Origin: Pseudomonas uvaldensis
Lineage (GTDB): Bacteria > Pseudomonadota > Gammaproteobacteria > Pseudomonadales > Pseudomonadaceae
Direction: 5' to 3'
DNA length: 64,000 nucleotides
NCBI RefSeq assembly: GCF_021271205.1
Contig: NZ_JAIWKS010000010.1
Span: 159,210-223,209, forward strand
Shown one piece after another: positions 32,368-41,805 of the stretch. Position 1 is the first letter of the stretch. Every line of letters starts with the position of its first letter. The notes beneath the pieces were generated by a model. The model ran no database searches. It was not told the DNA's origin and worked only from the letters and a program-made list of their open reading frames with translations. Position numbers and translations under genes: made by a program.

Positions 32368-34335
32368 TTAAAAGGCAAAGCAGGAACAGCCAAACGCGCC
32401 CCAGAAGCCCTGGAAATCACTGACCGGGACATTCGACAGCCGCGCTCGCTCATGGCTGTGGGAGTGCACGGCGCAAGGGCCGCTGCACTGGTGAACCTGG
32501 GCCTGCAGCGGTGAGGTCGGGCGCCAGTGCCCCGGAACCTTGACCACCGGCGACCAGTCCGGCAACACGGGAACGCTGGCCGGGCCGAGTTTTTCGAAGT
32601 CGCCGGCGGCGTACACCACTTTGCCGTCGACCACCGTCAGCACGGACTCGATCCACTTGATGGCTTCTTCCTCGACGCTGAAGAAGTCCGCGCTCAGGGC
32701 GGCCAGGTCCGCCAGTTGGCCGACCTTGATCTGGCCCTTCTTGCCCTGCTCGGAGGAGAACCAGGCGCTGCCATGGGTGAACAGTTCCAGCGCGGTCAGG
32801 CGCGGCAGGCCTTCTTCGTACAGCGACAGGCCGCCGACGGTGCGTCCGCTGACCATCCAGTACAGCGAGGTCCACGGGTTGTAGCTCGACACGCGGGTGG
32901 CGTCGGTGCCGGCGCCCACCGGCACGCCCTCGGCCAGCATGCGCTTGATCGGCGGCGTGGCTTCGGCAGCCTTGGCGCCGTAGCGGTCGACGAAATACTC
33001 GCCCTGGAACGCCATGCGGTCCTGGATTGCGATGCCGCCGCCCAGGGCCCGCACTCGCTCGATGTTCTTGGGCGTGATGGTCTCGGCGTGATCGAAGAAC
33101 CAGGGCAGGCCGTTGAACGGAATGTCCCGGTTGACCTTCTCGAACACATCGAGCATGCGGCTGATGGATTCGTCATAGGTGGCATGCAGGCGGAACGGCC
33201 AGCGTTGCTCCACCAGATGGCGCACCACCGGCTCCAGGTCCTGTTCCATGCCGGGCGGCAGGTCCGGACGTGGTTCGAGGAAGTCCTCGAAATCCGCCGC
33301 CGAAAACACCAGCATTTCACCGGCGCCGTTGTGCCGCAGGAAGTCATCGCCCTGGTGCAGCTTGACGCTGCCGGTCCAGTTCTTGAAGTCGGTGAGTTCT
33401 TCCTTGGGCTTCTGGGTGAACAGGTTGTAGGCGATGCGCACCGTCAGTTGCTGTTCACGGGCCAACTGCTCGATGACCGCGTAATCGTCCGGATAATTCT
33501 GGAAACCACCGCCGGCGTCGATGGCGCTGGTCAGGCCCAGGCGATTGAGTTCACGCATGAATTGGCGTGTGGAATTGACCTGGTACTCCAGTGGCAGCTT
33601 CGGCCCCTTGGCGAGGGTCGAATACAGGATCATCGCGTTGGGCCGCGCCACCAGCATGCCGGTCGGCTCGCCGTTGCTGTCGCGCACGATTTCGCCGCCC
33701 GGCGGATTCGGGGTGTCGCGGGTATATCCGGCCACCCGCAGCGCGGCGCGATTGAGCAAGGCGCGGTCATACAAGTGCAGCACGAACACCGGGGTATCGG
33801 GGGCAGCCTGGTTGAGTTCTTCCAGGGTCGGCATGCGTTTTTCGGCAAACTGGAATTCGTTCCAGCCGCCCACCACCCGCACCCATTGCGGCGTCGGGGT
33901 GCGGTCGGCCTGGTCCTTGAGCATGCGCAAGGCATCGGCCAGGGACGGCACGCCTTCCCAGCGCAGTTCCAGGTTGTAGTTCAAACCACCACGGATCAGA
34001 TGCAGGTGCGAGTCATTGAGGCCAGGGATGACCGTGCGGCCCTTGAGATCGATGACCTGGGTGCCGCTGCCACGCAACGCCATGGCCTCGGCATCGGTGC
34101 CCACGGCGACGAATTTGCCCTGGCTGATGGCAACGGCGCTGGCGCGAGGTTTCTCGCGGTCGACCGTATGGAATTGGCCATTGAACAGAATCAGATCGGC
34201 ATTCATCGGATTTCCTTTTGAATGAGAAGAAGCAAGGGACAGGCGCGGCCAGAAAGCCGCCGCGGCACTGAGCAAGGACCCGGCGGCCAGTAACTGGCGG
34301 CGCAGCGGATCGGTCGGATCATCGTTATTGGCCAT
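32368..34335 (-). CDS. Tat-exported amidohydrolase, YtcJ-like
   Basis: 655-aa amidohydrolase family 3 protein. A twin-arginine signal precedes the enzyme: PLRRQLLAAGSLLSAAAAFW, so periplasmic export is likely. The metal motif SHLHLIRGG (H-x-H) and the late GTDATRVSS (catalytic aspartate region) are seen. I choose ATG 34335 because it keeps the Tat signal and overlaps the stop of the upstream gene by 11 bases; ATG at MNADLILFNG would give a cytosolic form. The C-terminus has a cysteine- and histidine-rich tail. Last gene of a four-gene overlapped unit. Substrate unknown. Confidence 0.85.
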   Translation of the reverse strand: MANNDDPTDPLRRQLLAAGSLLSAAAAFWPRLSLASSHSKGNPMNADLILFNGQFHTVDREKPRASAVAISQGKFVAVGTDAEAMALRGSGTQVIDLKGRTVIPGLNDSHLHLIRGGLNYNLELRWEGVPSLADALRMLKDQADRTPTPQWVRVVGGWNEFQFAEKRMPTLEELNQAAPDTPVFVLHLYDRALLNRAALRVAGYTRDTPNPPGGEIVRDSNGEPTGMLVARPNAMILYSTLAKGPKLPLEYQVNSTRQFMRELNRLGLTSAIDAGGGFQNYPDDYAVIEQLAREQQLTVRIAYNLFTQKPKEELTDFKNWTGSVKLHQGDDFLRHNGAGEMLVFSAADFEDFLEPRPDLPPGMEQDLEPVVRHLVEQRWPFRLHATYDESISRMLDVFEKVNRDIPFNGLPWFFDHAETITPKNIERVRALGGGIAIQDRMAFQGEYFVDRYGAKAAEATPPIKRMLAEGVPVGAGTDATRVSSYNPWTSLYWMVSGRTVGGLSLYEEGLPRLTALELFTHGSAWFSSEQGKKGQIKVGQLADLAALSADFFSVEEEAIKWIESVLTVVDGKVVYAAGDFEKLGPASVPVLPDWSPVVKVPGHWRPTSPLQAQVHQCSGPCAVHSHSHERARLSNVPVSDFQGFWGAFGCSCFAF

Positions 34336-34954
34336 GGCCGGGCTCCAGGTGTTCATGGGCCTTCGACGCTTCCAGCCACGGCGCGAACAAACGGGTCGCC
34401 AGCGGCATGCACACGTAACAGACCGAGAGCACGATGGTCAGGGTGATCAGGAACGTGGCGACCACGTAGTTGGAGAGAAACGCATTGAGTTGCAGGACCG
34501 GCCCCCAGATCAGCGGCACCAGCAAGGTGTGGGGCAAGATCACCAGCAGCGTCACCACGGCCTGCTTCCAGCGCGGCGGTGGCGTGGAGGCGTCGGCCAG
34601 CGGGGCGAACCAGAACTCCTTGTGGGCCCCGACTTCAGTCTGGTCACCGTCGGCCAGCAACGGCGCGGCTTCGTCGATCAGTTCACGGCGCACAGGCGAA
34701 TCCAGCCAGCGTTGCATGGCCTCGGTGGAACGGAATCGCAGCACACAGGTGAACAGTGACAGCCCGCCCTGCTTGCCCCGGACCACATCCACGCCCAGAT
34801 GTCCCGGCCAGCCAGCCGCCACGGTCACGGTGCGACGCAACCAGGCCTCGTAGGCCGCGTCCTGACCGGCCTTGACCCGGTGCTTGACCACCAGGGTGAC
34901 GACTTCATCGGCACCGGGTCTGGCGGTGGTTTCGAGGGTTTGAGATTCAGACAT
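34325..34954 (-). CDS. ABM-domain monooxygenase-like protein with two membrane helices
   Basis: 209 aa. Residues about 18-115 form an antibiotic biosynthesis monooxygenase (ABM) ferredoxin-like domain (VTLVVKHRVKAGQDAAYEAW, FTCVLRFRSTEAMQRWLDS). Two hydrophobic segments follow, about 138-160 and 168-190, so the protein is membrane-anchored, like the COG3224 group. The start MSESQTLE overlaps the DoxX stop by 8 bases and its own stop overlaps the amidohydrolase start. Confidence 0.85.
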   Translation of the reverse strand: MSESQTLETTARPGADEVVTLVVKHRVKAGQDAAYEAWLRRTVTVAAGWPGHLGVDVVRGKQGGLSLFTCVLRFRSTEAMQRWLDSPVRRELIDEAAPLLADGDQTEVGAHKEFWFAPLADASTPPPRWKQAVVTLLVILPHTLLVPLIWGPVLQLNAFLSNYVVATFLITLTIVLSVCYVCMPLATRLFAPWLEASKAHEHLEPGHGQ

Positions 34955-35360
34955 GGCGAAGCACTCCAGCAAAACGCGTGTTGATCGCCAGGCGCCCAGG
35001 CCCGGCAATGAATACGCTGGTAAACAGAATCAACAGCAGCCAGCCGAACTGCCCTTCTTCCAGGCTCCACTGTGGGTGAACCACCAGCAGCGCAACGGCC
35101 AGCAGGAACAGGATGGGCAGGCAGGCCAGGCGCACCAGGACGCCGGCCATGATCAGCAACGGACAGAGCACCTCGGCGAAAATCGCCAGCACCAAGGTCG
35201 GTGCGGCGCCGAGGTGAAACGGGTCTTCGATACGGGTCAGCTCGACGCTGTAGTTCAACAGCTTCGGCAGCCCATGGACCCAGAGCAGGAACAGCGCGCC
35301 GCTCAAGCGCAGGAACAGCAAGCCCAGGTCCTGCAACGGACGTTCATCGGTGAGGTTCAT
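34947..35360 (-). CDS. DoxX family membrane protein
   Basis: 137-aa protein with four predicted membrane helices and the DoxX pattern (LLFLRLSGALFLLWVHGLPK at the first helix, then AEVLCPLLIMAGVLVRLACL). DoxX proteins take part in respiratory or redox chemistry, but exact roles vary. The start MNLTDERPL overlaps the LysR stop as ATGA at 35357-35360. Confidence 0.87.
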   Translation of the reverse strand: MNLTDERPLQDLGLLFLRLSGALFLLWVHGLPKLLNYSVELTRIEDPFHLGAAPTLVLAIFAEVLCPLLIMAGVLVRLACLPILFLLAVALLVVHPQWSLEEGQFGWLLLILFTSVFIAGPGRLAINTRFAGVLRHV

Positions 35361-36304
35361 CGGTGGTCTCCGACCGACTGCGCCGAAGCGGCCGCCGGCA
35401 ACGGTTGGGACATATGTGTGGCGATGCGCGAGCGCAGCCAGCGCTCGGCGGGGTCGTTGTCGTGGACACCGCTCCAGACCATCGACAACTCGGCCGGGTT
35501 GATCTCGAACGGCGGGTCTTCTGCACGTAACCCGCAACCTTCCACCAGCGCACAGGCTGCGTAATCGGGCACGGTGGCGATCAGTTCAGTGCCGGCGAGC
35601 AATGCGCGCAACCCGCTGAACTGCGGCACCGCCAGCACCACTTTGCGGGTCCGGCCGATGCGAGCCAGATCCAGGTCGATGTTGCCGCTCAGATCACCCG
35701 AGAACGACACCATGGCATGGGGCCGCGAACAGTATTCGTCCAGGGTCAGCGGGCCCGGACGCTTGTCGCCACGCAAGACCTTGCAGGGGATATCCCGTAG
35801 TTTCTTGCGCTTGGCATTGGCCGGCAGATCGGTGGTATAGCTGACCCCGACACTGATTTCGCCACTGGCCAGCAGCGACGACATCAGCAGGAAATTGGCC
35901 CGGCGCACCACCACGATGATGCCCGGCGCTTCTTCCCGCAGTTGGCTCAGCAGCGGCGGAAACAGGCCGAACTCGGCGTCGTCCGACAAGCCGATGCGAA
36001 ACACGTCGCAACTGGTGGACGGATCGAACGCCTTGGCCCGGCTGACCGCGCCGGAAATAGTGTCCATAGCCGGTTGCAGCTCTTTGAGGATGGCCATCGC
36101 CCGCGGGGTCGGCTCCATGCCGCGCCCGTGGCGGATCAACAGCGGATCGTCGAACAGATCCCGCAACCGTCCCAGCGCCGCGCTCACCGCTGGCTGGCCC
36201 ATGAACAGCTTTTCAGCGACGCGGGTCAGGTTCTTCTCGAACATCAACGCCTCGAAGATCACCAGCAGGTTCATGTCGAGGCGGCGTAAATCATTGCGGT
36301 TCAT
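35357..36304 (-). CDS. LysR-family transcriptional regulator (NodD/NahR type)
   Basis: 315 aa. The start MNRNDLRRLDMNLLVIFEAL is typical of the NodD/NahR/LinR branch, with the helix-turn-helix at about 20-60 (NLTRVAEKLFMGQPAVSAAL) and an aromatic-compound-type effector domain. Unusually, it is the first gene of the unit and overlaps doxX, so the regulator and the enzymes share an mRNA. This suggests autoregulation of the whole unit. The inducer is unknown. Confidence 0.9.
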   Translation of the reverse strand: MNRNDLRRLDMNLLVIFEALMFEKNLTRVAEKLFMGQPAVSAALGRLRDLFDDPLLIRHGRGMEPTPRAMAILKELQPAMDTISGAVSRAKAFDPSTSCDVFRIGLSDDAEFGLFPPLLSQLREEAPGIIVVVRRANFLLMSSLLASGEISVGVSYTTDLPANAKRKKLRDIPCKVLRGDKRPGPLTLDEYCSRPHAMVSFSGDLSGNIDLDLARIGRTRKVVLAVPQFSGLRALLAGTELIATVPDYAACALVEGCGLRAEDPPFEINPAELSMVWSGVHDNDPAERWLRSRIATHMSQPLPAAASAQSVGDHR

Positions 36305-36330
36305 CGGCTAAGGTCCTGTTGAATACCGAT

Positions 36331-36360
36331 CCCTGTGGGGGCGAGCTTGCTCCCACAGGG
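36331..36360. repeat. Short REP-like palindrome
   Basis: CCCTGTGGG-GGCGAGCTTGCT-CCCACAGGG, a 9-bp perfect stem made from a collapsed REP pair, in the gap between the LysR start and the hydrolase stop. Confidence 0.75.
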
Positions 36361-36372
36361 TTTGTAGCTTGA

Positions 36373-37194
36373 TCAGCCCTGGATAAACGCCAGCAAATCA
36401 GCATTCAACCGGTCCTTGTGGGTATCGGTCAGGCCATGAGGCGCGCCGGGGTAGACCAGCAGTTGCGAGTTCTTGAGCAGTTTGGCGGCTGCGATACCGG
36501 CGGTTTCGATGGGGACCACCTGGTCGTCATCGCCATGGACCACCAGGGTCGGCACGTCGATGTTGCGCAGGTCTTCGGACAGATCGGTTTCCGAAAACGC
36601 CTTGATGCAGTCATAGGTGTTCTTGTGACCGGCGAGCATGCCCTGCATCCAGAACCAGTCGATCATGCCTTGGGACACCTTGGCGCCTGGACGGTTGGCG
36701 CCAAAAAATGCACTGGCCACATCTTTGTATAGCTGAGAACGGTCCGCGAGGGAGGCCTGGCGGAAACCGTCGAATACCGCGATCGGCAAGCCGCCAGGGT
36801 TGGACGCGGTCCGCACCATCAAGGGCGTCACTGCCGAGATCAGGCCTAGCTTGGCTACGCGGGCGGCACCATGCCGGCCGATGTAGCGCGCCACTTCGCC
36901 ACCGCCCGTGGAAAAGCCCAGCAACACCGCGTCCTTGAGGTCCAATCGTTCGATCAATTGCGCCAGGTCATCGGCGTAGGTGTCCATGTCGTTGCCATTC
37001 CAGGGCTGGCTTGAGCGCCCATGTCCGCGACGGTCATGGGCAATCACCCGATAGCCGTTGGAGGCCAGGAACATCATCTGCGCTTCCCAACTGTCCGAGT
37101 TCAACGGCCAGCCGTGACTGAAGACCACCGGTTGACCACTGCCCCAATCCTTGTAGTAGATCTCGGTGCCATCGCGGGTGATGAAGGTGCTCAT
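36373..37194 (-). CDS. Alpha/beta hydrolase, non-haem chloroperoxidase/esterase type
   Basis: 273 aa. Oxyanion region SHGWPLNSDSW, nucleophile elbow GFSTGGGEV (serine), acid in HGDDDQVVP and histidine in GAPHGLTDTH complete the triad. This set is that of bacterial cofactor-free haloperoxidases and aryl esterases (CPO-F/L type), whose physiological substrates are mostly esters or lactones. AAGGAAATC lies before the ATG. It is divergent from the large winged-helix regulator, a likely controller. Confidence 0.92.
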   Translation of the reverse strand: MSTFITRDGTEIYYKDWGSGQPVVFSHGWPLNSDSWEAQMMFLASNGYRVIAHDRRGHGRSSQPWNGNDMDTYADDLAQLIERLDLKDAVLLGFSTGGGEVARYIGRHGAARVAKLGLISAVTPLMVRTASNPGGLPIAVFDGFRQASLADRSQLYKDVASAFFGANRPGAKVSQGMIDWFWMQGMLAGHKNTYDCIKAFSETDLSEDLRNIDVPTLVVHGDDDQVVPIETAGIAAAKLLKNSQLLVYPGAPHGLTDTHKDRLNADLLAFIQG

Positions 37195-37405
37195 GACATG
37201 ATTTCCTTGCAGTGGATGAAGGGCTACATGGTCGGTTCAGAAACGGCTCCTGCGTGAGTTAAACGTTGTTAATTTTTCCCTCTTTTTTGACGAGCAGATG
37301 TCTAGGTCGAGGGATCCGTAGCTCCTCGCCGTTGCGTTCAAAGCCAAACCTGAGGAATATAGTCGGATAAATCCCACATACCGGGACCCCGACATCGAGA
37401 ACACC

Positions 37406-40216
37406 ATGAACCACCCCCTCGACCTCGCCGTCGAACAGACCGTGCATTTCGGCCCCTATCAGGTCCACCCCCGCCAACGCCTGGTACTGGAAGCCGGGCA
37501 ACCGTTGCGCCTGGGCCGGCGGGCGGTGGAGATCCTGCTGGTGCTGCTCGAACACGCCGGGCAGGTGGTCAGCAAACACCAGTTGATCGCCCGGGTCTGG
37601 CCCAAAAGCGTGGTGGAAGACACCAACCTGCGGGTGCACGTCGCCGCTCTGCGCAAGGCCCTGGGGGACGGTCAGGCCGGCCAGCGCTACATCGTCACCG
37701 TGGCCCAGCGAGGCTATAGTTTCGTGGCGCCGATTTCGTTCGCGCCGCTCGAAGGACAGACGCCCATTGCCCCTGCGTCAGTGGTCCATAACCTGCCACT
37801 GCCGAACACCCGGATGATCGGGCGCCAGGCAATCGTGGATGAGCTGGTGGCTCAACTGCCGCGCAAACGCTTCATCACCCTGGTGGGCGCGGGGGGCATC
37901 GGCAAGACCACCGTCGCCCTGCGCGTCGCCGAGCGGTTGATCGGCCGCTACCGCGACGGCACGTACCTGCTCGACCTGGCCTCGCTCAACGACCCGGCCA
38001 TGATCGCGCCGAACCTGTCTGCCTTGCTGAAGCTGCCGCCTTATAACGGTGAACCGCTGGATGTCATCGTGCGCCAACTCAAGGACCAGCATCTGCTGCT
38101 GGTGATCGACAATTGCGAGCATCTGATCGATGCTGTCGCGCAATTCAGCGAAACCCTGTTGCGCGGTGCGCCCCACCTGCACATCCTGGCCACCAGTCGC
38201 GAAGACCTGCGAGCCGAAGGCGAACATATACAACGCCTGGATGCCTTGGCGTTTCCGCCCAGGGGAATGGCCATCGAAGGCTACCCCGCCCTGGAATACC
38301 CGGCACTGCAACTGTTCGCCGAACGGGCGATGGCCAGCCAGGAAAGCTTCGAGTTGACCGACCGCGAGGTTCCCCTCGTGCTCGATATCTGCCAGCGACT
38401 GGACGGCATTCCCCTGGCAATCGAGCTGGCCGCTGCGCAAATCGGCCGCTTCGGGCTTGAAGCCCTGCACCAGCAACTTCAGGACAGCGTCACCCTCCTC
38501 CACCAGGACTGCCGGGCGAGCGCACCGCGCCAACAGACCCTACAGGCCACCCTGGACTGGAGCTTCGCTCTGCTGACGCCCTGTGAGCAGGCCTGTCTGC
38601 GGCGGGTGGCGGTATTCATGGGCAGCTTCAACCTGGCATCGGCCGCGGCGGTGATCGTCGGCCCGCATATCGCGCCGGATCAGGTGCTGGTGTCTATCAG
38701 CCAGTTAGTCGCCAAATCATTGCTCAACGTGGAGCTTGGCGACGAAGAAGTGCGCTATCGCCTGTTGGACACGACCCGTAGCTATGCCCTGGAGAAACTG
38801 ACCGAGGCCGGTGAGCTGTCCGCCAGCCAGGCGCGCCATGCCGAGCGCTGTCTGACACTGATGGAGCAAGCCGAGAGCGACTGGGAAAACACTCCCACTC
38901 AGCTCTGGACCGCCCGCTACGCCGACTATCGCGACGACATCCGCGCCGCGCTTGACCGGGGCCTGGCCCCACACGGCGCGCACGCCGTCGCCATTCGCCT
39001 GACCGCCCGGACTCTGCCTCTCTGGCAGGAGCTGTCCCTGCTCAAGGAGCACGGCCTGTACGTCAACAAAGCCCTGGCATTGCTGCGGGCCAGTCCCACG
39101 CCCTGCCCAAGGCTGACCCTTGCCCTGGAACTGGCCCGCGGCAGTTTCAGCTACCACACCGTAGGTGGCACATCGGCGACCATCAACGCATTCATCACCG
39201 CCCGCCAGCTTGCGCAGCAGTGCAAGGACCTGACCAGCGAGCTCCGGGCGGTCTCGGGCCACATGGCCGTCAATCTGAGTTGCGGTCATTACCAACAGGC
39301 TCTGGAGCAAAGCCGGGACTTCGACCGGTTGGGCACGCATGGCGACCCGACCCTGTCTCTGAGCACTCAGCGGCTGCGGGTACTGGCGCTGCATTTCGCC
39401 GGCAACCAGGACGCGGCCCGCCGTGACGCCGAGGAGGTGATCCAGCGCATGTCCCAAAGCGGCCATCTCAGCCGATTCACCCATGGCTTCGGCGTGCAGT
39501 ACGACCAAAGCGTCGCCGCGCTGACGATCCTGGCGCGAATTCTCTGGCTGCAGGGTTTTGCCGAGAAAGCCCGTCGCACTGCCAGCCTCGCGTTGCAAAT
39601 CGCCTTGCAGATCAACCACGGCACCTCGATCTGCTACACCCTGGCCCTGGCCGGTTGTGTGATCGAGCATTACAACGGCAACCGTGCGATCGCCCATGAA
39701 CGGCTCCAGATGCTGCGGCACCAGGCCAAGAAACATTCGGTGCTGCTGTTCGATGATTGGGCCGCTTGCTACGCCTGTGCCTTTGAGGGGGGCCCCTCGG
39801 GGGCGGATCAACTCACCACCGGTCTGATCCACGATATCGTCGTCACCCTGCGGGCTGATCTGGTCAGCCCGGAACAGATCGAACGGGCCCACCAGGGTCT
39901 GGCGGGCTGGTGCTCGGCGGAAATCCTGCGGGCCGAAGCCGAAGCACTGCTGGCAGGCAATGACCCGATACTCGAAACACGGGCTGAAGAACTACTGCAC
40001 ATGGCCTTGAGCATGGCCCGCGACCAGGGAGCCCTGGCCTGGGAGCTGCGCAGCGCCATGTCCCTGGCTCGGCTATGGCAACATCGGGGTCAGGAACAGG
40101 CGGCGCGGAACCTGCTCGAACCGGTTTTTCGCCGGTTCACGGAGGGCTTCGATACACCCGACCTAGTGGAGGCCGATGCGCTGCTCCAGTCCATGTCTCG
40201 GCGGCACGGGCCTTGA
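37406..40216 (+). CDS. Winged-helix STAND regulator with TPR-like C-terminus
   Basis: 936 aa. Order: OmpR-type winged helix at about 13-110 (LRLGRRAVEILLVLLEHAG, VVEDTNLRVHVAALRKALG), NB-ARC-like STAND ATPase with Walker A GAGGIGKTTV at 161-170 and Walker B LLLVIDNCEHL, the LDGIPLAIELAAAQIGRFG sensor region, a winged region, then about 450 residues of helical repeats. Such proteins switch on ATP and ligand binding. It diverges from the hydrolase gene. Its last 54 bases overlap the convergent paralogue. Confidence 0.88.
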   Translation: MNHPLDLAVEQTVHFGPYQVHPRQRLVLEAGQPLRLGRRAVEILLVLLEHAGQVVSKHQLIARVWPKSVVEDTNLRVHVAALRKALGDGQAGQRYIVTVAQRGYSFVAPISFAPLEGQTPIAPASVVHNLPLPNTRMIGRQAIVDELVAQLPRKRFITLVGAGGIGKTTVALRVAERLIGRYRDGTYLLDLASLNDPAMIAPNLSALLKLPPYNGEPLDVIVRQLKDQHLLLVIDNCEHLIDAVAQFSETLLRGAPHLHILATSREDLRAEGEHIQRLDALAFPPRGMAIEGYPALEYPALQLFAERAMASQESFELTDREVPLVLDICQRLDGIPLAIELAAAQIGRFGLEALHQQLQDSVTLLHQDCRASAPRQQTLQATLDWSFALLTPCEQACLRRVAVFMGSFNLASAAAVIVGPHIAPDQVLVSISQLVAKSLLNVELGDEEVRYRLLDTTRSYALEKLTEAGELSASQARHAERCLTLMEQAESDWENTPTQLWTARYADYRDDIRAALDRGLAPHGAHAVAIRLTARTLPLWQELSLLKEHGLYVNKALALLRASPTPCPRLTLALELARGSFSYHTVGGTSATINAFITARQLAQQCKDLTSELRAVSGHMAVNLSCGHYQQALEQSRDFDRLGTHGDPTLSLSTQRLRVLALHFAGNQDAARRDAEEVIQRMSQSGHLSRFTHGFGVQYDQSVAALTILARILWLQGFAEKARRTASLALQIALQINHGTSICYTLALAGCVIEHYNGNRAIAHERLQMLRHQAKKHSVLLFDDWAACYACAFEGGPSGADQLTTGLIHDIVVTLRADLVSPEQIERAHQGLAGWCSAEILRAEAEALLAGNDPILETRAEELLHMALSMARDQGALAWELRSAMSLARLWQHRGQEQAARNLLEPVFRRFTEGFDTPDLVEADALLQSMSRRHGP

Positions 40217-41626
40217 CTGGGGCGCCCAGGCGTCCTGCAACACATAACGCCGATGATAAAGATGCCATTGGCCATTACGCTGCAGTTTTTCCAGGGCATA
40301 AGCCCGCGTGGTATGGAGCAGATAGAACCGAACCTCTTCGCCGCACGGGTCGCGCATCACCAAAGACTGCTTTACCAGTTGCGCCAACAGCGCAGGCAAC
40401 TGCCCTGGGGTCAGTTCGGGACAACTGATCACCGCCATCGCCGCGTCCAGGCTGAAAGGCCCCTCGAACACCGCGAGGCGTGACAACACTGTCTGCCCGG
40501 CGGCCCCCAGGCGCTCGAAACTCCAATCCAGCGACGCTTCCAGGCTGCGGTGGCGAGCCAATGCGGTGCGCCGGCCATGGCTCAAGAGCGCCAGCCCGTC
40601 ATCCAGTTGTTCAAGCACCCCCGCGACGCCTAGGACGCCCACCTGAACCGCGGCCAGCTCCAGGGCCAAAGGCAGACCATCAAGACGCTGGCACACCTGT
40701 GCAAGAGTTGCCCGCTCCCGGTCGTTGGGCTTGAACCCGTGCTGACGAGCACTCACCCGGTCAATCAGCAACTGCACCGCCGGACAGGCCAATAGCGCCT
40801 GCTGGGGCTCCAGGTCTTCGGCCACCGCCAGGCCGGGCAACTGCACGACATATTCATCGGCCAAGTCCAGGCATTCGCGACTGGTCACCAGTACCGACAC
40901 TTCGGGTGCGGTCGTACGAAGCGCCAGAATCAGTTCCCGGCAGGCGTCGAGCAACCGGTCGCAGCCGTCGAGCACCAAGAGCATCCGACAGGATCCGGGC
41001 TGCAATGTCAGGGCGTCTGGCTCCAGGCCCAGCGTCTGAGCGACGTGCGCCCGCACCTGACCCGGATCCACGAGCGCATCCAGGTCAACCAACCAGACGC
41101 CGTCATGGAAATACCCCAGCAATAACTCCGCCGCCCGCAGCACGACGGTGGTCTTGCCGACACCGCCTGGCCCGGTCACGGTGGTCAGGCCGTGGCGCGG
41201 CACGTCGACCAGCAGCTGACCCAGTACTCTGTCCCGCCCCAGCACCGGGCTCAGGCGCGCAGGCAGGTTATGCCGTTCGCTGCGTGACGCTGAAACCGGC
41301 GAGGAAACAAAACAATAACCACGCCGGGGATCGTTGCGAATGTACCGGCACCCGCCCGTGGTATCACGAAATGCCCGGCGCAGCGCCGCGATATGCACGC
41401 GCAGGTTGATGGCTTCGACGACACTGTCCGGCCAGACACGCGCAATCAGGGTCTGCTTGTCGACGTAGCTGCCGGCGTGTTCAGCCAAGACGTGGAGAAT
41501 ATCCAGGGCCCGTCCGCCCAGCGACAAGGGCCTGCCCTTGCAGGTGACCAGGCGCTGCTGCGGATGGAAGGTAAACGGACCGAAAACCACCGTCGTTTCG
41601 GTACCCGGCGTGGCGAAATTGTTCAT
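40163..41626 (-). CDS. Short winged-helix STAND regulator, paralogue of the previous gene
   Basis: 487 aa from ATG 41626 (an ATG at 41659 is possible). It has the same order as its neighbour: OmpR-type winged helix (about 15-105), Walker A GPGGVGKTTVV, Walker B RMLLVLDGCDRLLDA and LDGLPLALELAAVQVG, but it ends right after the ATPase and winged region and lacks the repeat half. Its last 17 codons are antisense to the end of the longer gene. Either it is a natural short form or its 3' half was lost and a new stop recruited. Confidence 0.83.
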   Translation of the reverse strand: MNNFATPGTETTVVFGPFTFHPQQRLVTCKGRPLSLGGRALDILHVLAEHAGSYVDKQTLIARVWPDSVVEAINLRVHIAALRRAFRDTTGGCRYIRNDPRRGYCFVSSPVSASRSERHNLPARLSPVLGRDRVLGQLLVDVPRHGLTTVTGPGGVGKTTVVLRAAELLLGYFHDGVWLVDLDALVDPGQVRAHVAQTLGLEPDALTLQPGSCRMLLVLDGCDRLLDACRELILALRTTAPEVSVLVTSRECLDLADEYVVQLPGLAVAEDLEPQQALLACPAVQLLIDRVSARQHGFKPNDRERATLAQVCQRLDGLPLALELAAVQVGVLGVAGVLEQLDDGLALLSHGRRTALARHRSLEASLDWSFERLGAAGQTVLSRLAVFEGPFSLDAAMAVISCPELTPGQLPALLAQLVKQSLVMRDPCGEEVRFYLLHTTRAYALEKLQRNGQWHLYHRRYVLQDAWAPQSRPVPPRHGLEQRIGLH

Positions 41627-41805
41627 GGGCGTTCCAGCGCCAGCAGCCAGTTTAGACATGACGCTGCACTCGACAACGTCTCCGCCCCGGCTCGAGCGCA
41701 TCCTTTAAAGGGTTCACCGATTATCTTGGCAGCCACGAGCGACAGGACAATGCTGGCAAAGGACGCATCACGGACATCACGATGCCCAGGACGGACACCG
41801 TCGGC

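Noticed and set aside
32527..34221. 564-codon plus-strand frame opposite the amidohydrolase
   Set aside because: Shadow frame without recognisable domain.
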